Below the pieces are notes generated by a model. That model saw only the letters and a list, made by a program, of their open reading frames with translations, ran no database searches and had not been told where the DNA came from. From Linnemannia hyalina (lineage: Eukaryota; Mortierellomycota; Mortierellomycetes; Mortierellales; Mortierellaceae), in assembly GCA_019671135.1 (NCBI GenBank), contig JAHRHY010000011.1:1178001-1242000 (forward strand): a stretch of 64,000 nt of DNA, read 5' to 3'. This document shows, piece by piece, positions 54,775 through 64,000 of this stretch (the stretch's first letter is position 1; every line of letters starts with the position of its first letter). Both the position numbers and the translations under genes were made by a program.

Positions 54775-56028
54775 GGTTACTCTGACAGAGATGCCGGGTC
54801 GGCTGTTCCGAGAACGAGAGAGTGAGAGTATCGGGGTAAAGAAGATGAATGAGTGTCTTCTGCACTGAGGGGGGCGATCGTTTGGCGATGGAGGAGTCTG
54901 TGTATGGTGAAAGAGGCTAGTTGTAGGTAGTGGTGATGAGTATGGAGGATGGTTTGAATGAGTTGTTTGCCGGAGGGTTGGTTGGAGTAGGGTGTGGAGA
55001 AGGAGTAGAGAAGCGAGTGATGAGTTGTGGTTAGAGCGATGGGGTAAGGGACAGAGACATGGAGAGGAGGAGGATGGGACGAGCCGAGGGTGAAGGAAGG
55101 AGGGTATTAAGATACAATTTAGGGAGTAGTAGAAGGATGAGAAGGAAGGATAAGAAGGAGGGTGAAGGGAAAAGAAGGAAAAGAAAGAAGGAAGGAAGGA
55201 GGGAAGGAAGGAAGGACGACAAGAAGAAAGAAGGGAAGTGCGCCGTGCCAACGTACAGCGAGAGCAACAGCAACAGATGCGCAATGAGCGTTCGTCATTG
55301 CTGTTAACGCCGTACCCCTGTGCAAGGAGGAAATTCTCCCTCTCTCACTTCTCTACTTCACAGTGGGAAGCCAGGCCTGCAAGTCCGTCTACAAGCAAGC
55401 ATGGGCTGTGTGGAGAGGAAGGAGGAATCATCGCAACTTCCCCCCACCTTCCTTTAAATTATTATCATATTTACCCAACGGGTGGTTCCTGACTATGATG
55501 GAGTGTGCATATGTAATATTGACCCCAATTCATAAGTGATTAGTGATAAGTGATAGGTGATCATGGCCCGCACCCCCCGAATGCTCTCTAATTCTTCCCT
55601 CCTCACACTTTCACACCTTCACACTCGGACGCACTCTCACTCTGCCTTGACCCCTCCCCCCTCTCTCCATAGCTCACTCCCATCCCTTCTCTCTTTCCCT
55701 TCTCCCTCAGTCCTCCCTTTTTTTTTTCCTTTTTCTTTTGATTGTTGTTGTCTTTATTTCTTATTCTCCTTCCAGCATACGTTTCGCACTTCTATTTTTT
55801 TCTTTCATTACACACACACACCCTCTCACTCCCACTTGACACCCTCCCTACTCCATCTCCCATTCACTCGGCTTCATCCTTCCTCTCCTCTCCTCCTCAT
55901 GACCCATTGAATGCCCTCCTCCTCCTTCAGTCCACCCTCCTCCCCTTCTTTCCCTTCCCTTTTCCTTCTTTCTCCTTTCCTTCCTCTCCTCTTATCCTCC
56001 TCCTAATAAAACACACTCGTTAAAAAAA
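54775..56028. promoter_or_regulatory. Divergent promoter, TRP-like and RhoGAP genes
   Basis: 1254 bp between divergent starts. Both flanks are CT-rich on their own coding strands. The TRP-like side carries GGAAGGAAGG repeats at 55190-55215. A four-copy heptamer array lies at 55534-55561, followed by the RhoGAP leader with ATGs at 55563 and 55899 that open short frames. Confidence 0.5.
55534..55561. repeat. Four tandem heptamers, consensus WRGTGAT
   Basis: The sequence is AAGTGAT, TAGTGAT, AAGTGAT, AGGTGAT with no spacer. Copies 3 and 4 form TGATAAG- and TGATAGG-type GATA-like words at their junctions. It lies 468 bp upstream of the RhoGAP start. Confidence 0.85.
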
Positions 56029-59000
56029 ATGACCGACAGGAGCCCGGACGAGCCAACCGCCACCTCGACGACCCACTCTTCCTTCTCTTCCTCTTCTTCT
56101 TCCTCTGCACCCTCCTTGAAGGCCCTACCTCGTCCCATTTCTATCCGCCACAGCCAGTCCTATGACCCGTCCCCGTCGAGTCCCTTCCGCCCGCGCAAGA
56201 GCCTCACCCCCTCACGTTCCTCCAACTCGCTGAGCCTGCTCTCCCCTACAAGTCCCTCCCACCCGCACCTTTACAACAGCAACGCGCCTAATACTTCTTC
56301 AGATGCCTCCCACGAATACGAGCTTCGGTCTCAAGTCTCGCCCTTGCGCACCTCGCCCTTCTCAAACCCCTTCAGGAAATTGCAAAGCACGTTTGGAGGG
56401 GGCAAAAAGAGTCTTGACCTCGGCAACAGTAATGGTCCTCTGAGCAGCAGCAATAACAACAGCGATTACTTTAATAGCTCACAGCCAAGGCCTGAAAAGG
56501 TTGTTTCGTCTTCTTCTTCTGCGAGCTCTTTGAACTCGTGGAGGTCCAAGGGGGCAGAGATCCTTTCAAAGTCCTGGGGGCGGTCAAGAAAGAGTACGTA
56601 CCGCTCGCTCGCATCCTTATCATGGTTTGAAATTGGAGGGACACCAACCATGGATCTCGTTTTTGGAGACACAAGTTGTATTCTTGTTTGAACACAGAGG
56701 CAATAAGGGAAAGCGAGGTGGGGGAGGGGGATCAAAATGGGGCGGCCATTGACCTAGTGCTTGTGTTTGGACTATTGTGCTTTTTGTTGTCTCTGTGTTA
56801 TTGTGCTGTACTCAATACTTCGGTATCCAACTAACTGTCCAATGCAATGTACTGCTGTCCCATATGACTTGATAGATTCGGAACCACTGTTGAGCAATAC
56901 CCCAGGTCCCATGTCCAGCCAGCCGATCTTTGGCGCAAAACTTGAAGAGGCCATCCGGATCTCGCATATCCCCGACACGCCCATGGTCCCCGCTGTCTTG
57001 CATCGTTGCGCACAGTTCCTTGAGGCCAAGGGTGTCGATGAAGTGGGACTCTACCGGTACGCTTGCTCGTTGTTCGTTTTGACCTATTGTCTCACGCATT
57101 AAGCTGTGTCTTTTTCTTTGTCTTCGTCTTTGATATGGATGTGACACCCACGCAGTTTTTGTTTCCTTCCTCTCCTCTCCTCCCCTCTCCTGTCTTTTCC
57201 TTCCTAGCCTTCCCCTTCTTCCTCTTTCCTTTTTTCCTTTTGCTCATCACTTCCTTTCCCATTCTCGGAGTAATTAGTCCCCTACAGATTCGTGGCAAAA
57301 GTGAAGGAGACAGAGAGGGGTGAGAGGGGTGAGAGGGAGAAACAAAACAAACAAACAAACAAACAAAAAAAAACGACATGGAACATGGAACGGTAGGGAT
57401 AACGGGTGAAAAACAAACGAGCATTGAAGGTCGTCAGCATTTGTAGCACAACCATTGAGCGCGTGTTGTAGATCTCTTTGGTAAAAGATGACAGTGCTGA
57501 ACAGAAAGTGCAAGCATTGAATGCGCATGATAAGAGCTGCAGAAAGAAAAAGAAGAAAGACATATAATGGTCCCTTCCCCAATTCCACAATTCACAACGT
57601 GCAACAACAAACAATGAATGGGTGAATGCATTAACAAATAGAAACAGTTGGATGATGCGTTGTTGTTTGCATCATTATCCTCACCACTGCACACCCCCTC
57701 CCTCAATCTGTCTTTCTCTCACCCCCTCCTCCTCTCATCTCTCTACTCTCTCTGTCTCTCCTTCCCCCAAAGCATATTTTGAGTTGGGTCACAGCAACCG
57801 TCTGATGATAGTAAACTGCACCAACCAAAGAACATCAACAACATCGTCGACAACAATGACAAAAACACAAACCTGACTACAATGTATCTTTGTGCAACCC
57901 TGTTCGCTCCTTCGTTGCAGTTTTCTTCTTCTTCGTCCTTCTCTCTCATTTTTTTTCCCTTCCCTTCGTTCTTTTTTATGATTCTTTGTTCCGCTCCTCT
58001 CTATTGTTTGCTTCGTTAGGTGACCCGTGCAGGTCTGGGCTAATATACCTGGCGAGATTACTCTTTTAATTGAACGATATTCGTTTATGAGTTTCACATA
58101 TCGAAATGAGGGACGGGCGCAATATTTTATATACTTTTGTGCCAAATACCTTTTGACGATCTAACGCCAATTAACCTTGTGCTTATTATCTTACCAACAA
58201 ATAGTGTCCCTGGGAGCCATGCGAATGTTCAAAAGCTGAAGCGGATGTTCGACACGGGAAAGGACTATAACCTCCTGACCATGGATGCAATCGATGCCAA
58301 CGACATTGCCACACTTCTCAAGCTGTACCTGCGTGAACGTAAGCGTGATAAGGAACGATAAAGGATAAGATTACATGTATTTGCATGATCAGATACGGTA
58401 CTGTAAACAATAACAAACGAAATCAATCAAGCTCACACATGCACGCCACATTCTGTCCTTCGACTAGTGCCCTCACCATTGCTCCCACCTACCTTGCTGG
58501 AGCAGTTCCAGTCATTACTCACGACAGATCGACACATCTGCCATACCCTCCGTGGTATCCTCATTCGACTCCCTCGGCCCAACTATGTTGTTTTGTCCTA
58601 TCTTTGCCACCATCTCTCCAAAATCGCCTCTCACTCTGACAAAACAAAGATGACTGTCTCCAACCTGGGTGTCGTCTTTGCACCAACTCTTTCCATCGGC
58701 AGCGTGCTCTTCAAGGCCTTGCTCGGTGGATTTTATGATGGCGCGGATACCCCCGAGAACATGGAAAAGGGCCTCAAGATTGTATGGGGCGGACTGCTGC
58801 AGGATATCGGTTACGATTGGCCCAATGATAACGAAGATGGCAACCACCGAGACGAGTCAGGATTATCTAACGGCGAGAAGATGGAATACCAGGATCCATC
58901 AGGGTTATCCCAACAGCAGCCTCAGCACTGGATTCGCCACCAACAGTCCCTGCCGACCATGTCACCTTTCAGTGACCACTATACCAATGGTCAATCTTAC

Positions 59001-59537
59001 CATCCTGTTACGCATCAGGGCATTGGCCCTCTTGACCCCAGCCCACCTCCGTCAGCGGAGGCCTCCACCCGCCATGCGACAAATGACTCGGACGAGGAGA
59101 CGAAATTAATGCAGGAAATGTTACTCAAGGAGGAGATGGCTACCAATATTGGGTCTATGGAGATTCCGCATTCTACAGGACAGAATAACCTTACGCCCGT
59201 TTCTTCTGTCGACAATACTCAGCCACCATCCCACACGACCTTGACTGCAGAAGCCATGCCCGACCACTTGACGACGACATCTTCGACGACGAGCAGTGCT
59301 CCTCAGGGGTCCGCCGGTCAAAACTCGTCGTCATTCATGGCGGCGATACCCGTTGCAAGTTTCGACAAGCCATTGCCATTGCATATTACTACCACCACGG
59401 GCAACATGTCCAATACCCTACCTAGATCGGCCGACAAGGTTGCCTCTCCAGGGTCACCTCTGGATGGCCCTTCGGTCCTTCGTAGTGCGACTGGAGCGCC
59501 CCAACTGCCATTATTTGATAGCATTTCAGCATTGTGA
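56029..59537 (+). CDS. Rho GTPase-activating protein (RhoGAP domain)
   Basis: Four exons: 56029-56593, 56876-57056, 58205-58338, 58468-59537; about 649 aa. The N-terminal 190 residues are Ser/Pro-rich and disordered. The RhoGAP domain runs from about 205 to 390: FGAKLEEAIRI, then VPAVLHRCAQFLEAKGVDEV and GLYRVPGS with the arginine finger (about R249, formed across the long intron), TLLKLYLRELPSPLLP, and the MTVSNLGVVFAPTL segment. It should speed GTP hydrolysis on a Rho-family GTPase (Rho1 or Cdc42 class) and so control polarity or cell-wall signalling. The C-terminal 250 residues are low-complexity with SP/TP sites. No other domain (PH, BAR, LIM) is visible. Intron 2 is 1148 nt, far longer than any other in the window. 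Confidence 0.92.
57057..58204 (+). other. Unusually long intron (1148 nt) inside the RhoGAP domain
   Basis: Donor GTACGC and acceptor AATAG restore GLY-R-VPGS in frame. The interior has a CT-rich tract (57160-57240), an (AAAC)n repeat at 57340-57366 and further CT-rich sequence (57680-57770). No open frame in it shows similarity on either strand. Confidence 0.75.
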
Positions 59538-59556
59538 TGTCTTTTTTATCACAGAA

Positions 59557-59562
59557 AATAAA
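59557..59562 (+). terminator. AATAAA poly(A) signal of the RhoGAP gene
   Basis: AATAAA 19 nt after the stop codon; the next gene starts 188 nt further on the same strand. Confidence 0.5.
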
Positions 59563-59744
59563 CAAAAAACTTAAAAACCAGCAAGCATTGATCAGTTCAA
59601 AAATTTAAACTCTTCTGTTCTTTTCCTTCCTTCTTTCTACGTCTTTTTTTTCCCTTCTTTTCCTTCTTTTCCTTCTTTTCCTCATTCTTCACTCACACTT
59701 CGCATCCCCAGCCCTTCCTCTCATACAGACAGGGATCCGCTGTC

Positions 59745-62700
59745 ATGTCTGACCAACCCTTCAAGAGCAATAACCCAAGGCATCAACATTTCCAGTGTCG
59801 ACCCGCAGCCGCCCAGATCCATCGGCTGGAGTTCTCGATCACATCTACCTCTCGCAACATCCATGACAGGGGCCACAACGACACCAATAACAATGACCGT
59901 AATAGCAAAAACAGGACCAACAGCAACAATAACAGCAAAGTGACCAGATATCTACAGAACGAATGCAACAACAGAAACCTGGGGCAGCGAGCAGGGGCTG
60001 CTTTCTCGTTCCAGCCCATAACAAACACCGCATCCTCGGCTGGTCGAACCATGATCTCGCACCCACGAGCCATAGCAACAGCACCAACACTGGCCCCGCC
60101 GATCTCCAGTATCGAGAGTAGTTCCTCCTCAAGTCGACCGCCACCACTACCTCCATTGAGTACAAGCACAAAAAGTCCGGGAACAGCTCCTCCAGAGCAT
60201 CGACCTGCCAAGGCTGTTGAACAGGCACAAACGCCACCAAAACCCTACACCGTCCGTCTACCTGAAGAGCAAACCATGCATTTGAAAAACACTATTGCGG
60301 CGCCAAAGATCTCGGTCCCTGCCTTTTCTGCACCTAGTGCTCCTGTTTTGGCGCTTCATCATCAGCATTCTCCGCCACGTATCTCAAGTGATCTCTCGTC
60401 CGATTGCAGTCCTCCGGCAGCACATTGTTCAAGTGCACCCGCGTTGCCCCCTAAGCCTAAAGGTGTCAAGCCTACTTTCGTTAGTCGATTAACGGAGTCT
60501 GTTGGTCATAGGCTCCAGGAAGTGAGTGCTTTCAGCCAAAAAGGACGGATGCAAGTATTCCTCGTAAGATTTGTCTGTGAGTTACTTAATGATCATCACT
60601 TTGTACACATGTCAAATTTCAAACTAGTTGACAGGCAAGGAGGGTGTTTCGGAACGATCATTGCAACCCGCGAGCGACCATGATCTGGACGCCATCACCA
60701 ACATCACTCATACTACCATGCTGAAACAGGAAGAGGACCCATCATCAACATCCCAGGCTACCAAGTTATCGTCGTCGTCGTTGGTGGTGTTCCCACCCAT
60801 CGCAAGCATAGCAGACATGCCCAGTGACCGCTGCCGCGAGGATTTGTCGTCGTCAAGCTCTAGGGCGGTTCTCACGCATGCTCCACAACGCGAGTTTGCT
60901 GACCTACCCGACATCTCTGCCATGCTTATAGACAGGACGATGATGAAGCAGCAGTGGATAGAATCTGAGCAACTACTGTTCAGCTTGGTAATTGTTTGCC
61001 TCTTTTGGTATGAGTAGACCCACGCTGAACTTGACGTAACCATGTACTAACTTTTTATTTTTCTTTGGTTTCAACGACATACTAGGTGGGCGAGTTGCGG
61101 ATGAGAGTGAAGGAAGAGTCGGAGCGGCACCACAACGCGCAGCAGAAGGTCCAAGTAACGAGTGAGTCGAATGCCACACTTCAGGCTCAGAACAGTCGTC
61201 TGCAAACAGACATCGCCGTAATGGGAGCTCGAATTGCAGACTTTCAGTCTCGAATACAAGAGCTCGACGCAGGTAATTGCTTCGTTGTGTGATTATGTTA
61301 TGACTTCTCATGAACAGATGCAAAAAAAAAAAAAAGACAATTCTTACTACTTGCGTCAACACATTGTAGATTGCATAAGGCTGGCAGAAGTCTATGAAGC
61401 CTCCCGGAGTCAGATGGCGGCCCAACTAGCGTCGGTCAGACAAGGCTCGATGGAGGCTTCATTTGTACTGGAAGGTCTCGCGACAGCAAAGTCTCGATGG
61501 GAAGCTGAGGTTGCAACTCTCCGAGAGGACATGCAAGCAATGGAAAGAGAGAGAGGTGAGACAAGTATGGTTTTTTTTTTTGCGTTTTGAGCAATTCAGG
61601 GACATTCTTAGCATCGAACTAACACGTTTGTCTGACGCTTGTAGGCCTTCTCAGAACGAGTTACGACCATTTGACAGAGTCTTTCTCTGTGTGTTCAGTT
61701 CAATTGAAGGATATTCAGACAGCATACAACAAGGTCAAGGGGATCTGCGAGAGTCGTCAAGAAGAGGTTAACCAATACCGCACCAGGTAACGAACTTGAC
61801 TTTGAGGTGATGATGACTCTCTTTTTTTCAGTTGACGCGCGATCGAATGGTTGTTACTCACTAATTCTCTTTTTTTCTTTTATCTATAGATGTCAGTCGC
61901 TCTCGGATCAATTGCGTTACCTATCAGAGAAAGTCGAGGAACTCAATCGTGAGAATGATGAGCTTCGCGTTGCCAGTGAGGCCCTCCAGGTTACAAATCA
62001 CACCATGTCTGACCGGATCGAGTTCCTGAAACAAGCCAATGAGTACCAGCAGTCCATTCTCATTGCTCAGTTACGCGACGTTGAAATAAGGTACGTTGCT
62101 TGTTCAACCGTTCGTTCTGGCTATGCTTTTGGAACAACATGCTTCGCTGATCTAACGCTAATATGTTGTTCATTTCTTTACTGTTCATAGGTGCTGTGAG
62201 TCCAATGCAGACGAGCTAAGCAAGATCAAGCATGAGCTCGCTGGAGCCAAAGAAGTAGTCAAGGTATGGAGCGCGTATGATTCCGTTTTGTAAGCGAGGG
62301 TTCTTTATACGGGATAGTATTAACATAAGTTGTGATCGCTCTTCGATGAAACTATCACATGTAGGATGTTGCAGTGTTAGAATCGAGAGTCAGAGAGGGT
62401 ACTTTGAAGGCTGAGGACCTGACGACTCGGAATGCACAGCTGGATACAGAACTGGGGGCTTTGAAAGAAAGCACGGCGCGTCATCAGGAAATCATCACAC
62501 AGCTCCAAGAAACAAAGCGACGATTGGAAAGCGAGAACCAGCGCCTAATGCAGTCTTCTATGAGCGCCCAGGCTGATGTAAGTTTATTTCTTTTTTTGTT
62601 GTTGGTATTGTCATTTGCTGGCGCTATTGCTTGTGGACAAATGCCTTGCTGGATTGGAAGCTAATGCTGGATTATTGATTCTTTTTCGCTAATAATAACA

Positions 62701-64000
62701 GTATGTGATCGAGCTCAACGCGACTGTTGAGCGTTGCGAGGAGTTGCGTCAGCGCCAGGTCACCGAGAGCCAGACTGTGATAGATGTATGTCTCAGATTT
62801 TGTTTGCTTGCCAGGACTCGCGAAGTAATGATGTCTTCTAGGCCAACTGATTATTCGCGGTGGCCTTTTTTGTTTTTTTTCTTTGATATTAGGACAAGGA
62901 CGAGCAAATAGGAGAACTCACCAGGCATCTTGAGACCAATACTCGAGAGTTCCAAAAGTTGACTGGTGAGAAGCAACAACTGGTAAGACTCGCCTGCTCC
63001 TCTCTCCTTTTGGATCTTAGCGACGACAAGATTTATGGCGCCAACGGTGCCATGGATGAGTGTGTGTTGACACGCTTTTTTATGATATTGTTTTTTTTCT
63101 TAGAGTGAGCTAGTCGACTATCAAGCCCAGACTGCCGCTGCCACCGTAAGTTTATCATTCACGCTTTCCTTCAAAGAACTAATGGATGTCTTTTTACCCC
63201 AATTCATGCCAGTCCACATTTCTATTCTGGTTTCTCAATACCCACAATGTTTGTTTTCTCCATTTTGTGATGGCAGGATCGTGAAATGCTCGAACTTAGG
63301 GTTAAGATTCAACTCTTGCAGTCTGACCATGATTTCGTCACAAAGGCTCGGAATGACTTGAGGGATGAGTTGGAAGCTCTTCAACAGGCACATGAGGCAC
63401 AGCAGGTATTCCATCTGATAGTCCCCTTCTCTTCAAGGACCACATACACTCTCACATAACCCGCACTGCTGTTATTTGTGCTTTGACGTGTGATTGAAAA
63501 TTGTAAGCATGAACCTATCCGATTTTCTTAACATATATTCATTTCTCCCCTCTACACAACAAAAAATGATTGCAACTGATGCAGCAGCAGTCGGTAATGC
63601 CGATGCCCCTGACGGATATTGCGAGGTTGCATAGTCGGGATCGTGAGGGAGGAGGAGTTGGAGGAGAAGCAGGCTCTGCCTCGGTGACGGATTTCTTGCA
63701 GTGGCCAGTGGATCTGGGGACCCTACCTGTAAGTTTCACCGAACGTGCATTGACATACATCTCACGCACTTGGACATTCTTGCGTTCTTTTCTTCCCATT
63801 ACCCACAGTCTAAATCGACAGAAACCTTCTTCGCCCTTTCCTTCTGCTGTGTGGGTGTGGGGGAAAAAAATAGTCAGCTAAGTCTTCGAGTCGGACGGAC
63901 ACAGGTGCAGCTGCTGTCTGTCAGGGTTCGGAAAGTCCCAGTTTCGTGAGTCTACCTGCATGCAGCGCGCGAGCACCGTCTGCTTTGACAACCGCGAGAA
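59745..64000 (+). CDS. Multi-exon coiled-coil protein, function unknown (3' partial)
   Basis: Fourteen exons are readable: 59745-60576, 60635-60987, 61086-61272, 61370-61555, 61645-61786, 61890-62090, 62191-62263, 62365-62577, 62702-62785, 62893-62982, 63104-63145, 63277-63405, 63585-63728 and 63874 to the window edge; all phases agree, giving more than 930 aa. The first 400 residues are disordered (Asn/Arg-rich, then Pro/Ser-rich with PPLPPL and ALPPKPKG, SH3-ligand-like). From about residue 396 nearly everything is a heptad-rich coiled coil (VEELNRENDELRVASEALQV; TKRRLESENQRLMQ). The last visible part leaves the coil (QQQSVMPMPLTDIARLHSRD). Long coiled coils of this kind are common in septal, spindle-pole, kinetochore and Golgi proteins; nothing here picks one. 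Exons are small (down to 42 nt), unlike the neighbouring genes. Confidence 0.85.

Noticed and set aside
1..64000. CRISPR arrays, insertion sequences, phage or plasmid features, biosynthetic cluster
   Set aside because: No repeat-spacer arrays, transposase, reverse transcriptase, integrase or multi-enzyme cluster found; the gene content is ordinary eukaryotic nuclear.

Overview
The window looks like nuclear DNA of a filamentous early-diverging fungus. My best guess is Mucoromycota, close to Mortierella/Linnemannia; this is inference, since no marker gene is present. Supporting signs are many short introns (roughly 60-260 nt, GTAAGT-like donors, TAG acceptors), pyrimidine-rich leaders, AATAAA 3' signals, Ser/Gln/Asn-rich disordered proteins, and animal-like genes that most yeasts lack (a BK-type K+ channel, focadhesin, CPSF30 with a zinc knuckle). 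I see no transposon, rRNA, tRNA or CRISPR array.

Layout, left to right. 1-234: the 3' end of a DNAJC3/P58IPK co-chaperone. 246-4285: a gene-poor, homopolymer-rich stretch. 5118-6744 (+): ornithine decarboxylase behind an 825-nt leader without any ATG. 7244-10562 (+): Sae2/CtIP/Ctp1 resection factor. 10703-16684 (-): BK-type K+ channel with ten exons. 17931-18635 and 20603-21328 (-): two related four-helix membrane proteins, each behind a TATA box. 22443-23965 (-): CPSF30/Yth1. 24392-26444 (+): mitochondrial-type NAD(H) kinase. 26551-27946 (-): ESCRT-II Snf8/Vps22. 28282-30547 (-): a DEAD-box fold in which every catalytic motif has decayed. 30931-32801 (+): Loa1/Vps66-like acyltransferase. 32930-39589 (-): focadhesin, about 2018 aa. 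40141-41199 (+): MTP18/MTFP1. 42488-43271 (+): small Cys-rich protein. 43891-46623 (-): disordered 910-aa protein. 46624-49596: gene-poor, with two overlapping 30-codon ORFs. 49597-54774 (-): ML-domain TRP/FLC membrane protein. 56029-59537 (+): RhoGAP. 59745-64000 (+): a coiled-coil protein cut by the window edge.

The genes do not form a pathway cluster; this is ordinary eukaryotic housekeeping and signalling content. Several pairs are divergent with short shared promoters (22-24 kb, 30 kb, 40 kb) and several are convergent with 106-140 bp between stop codons (10.6, 26.5 and 32.9 kb).

The most unusual item is the Dbp5/DDX19-like pseudohelicase at 28282-30547. Other points worth checking are two GC-AG introns, a Trp in place of the catalytic His in the acyltransferase, a tandem heptamer array in a divergent promoter, and the overlapping small ORFs at 47.7 kb. 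All splice models are read by eye from frame, splice consensus and remembered protein families; no alignment or transcript data were used.
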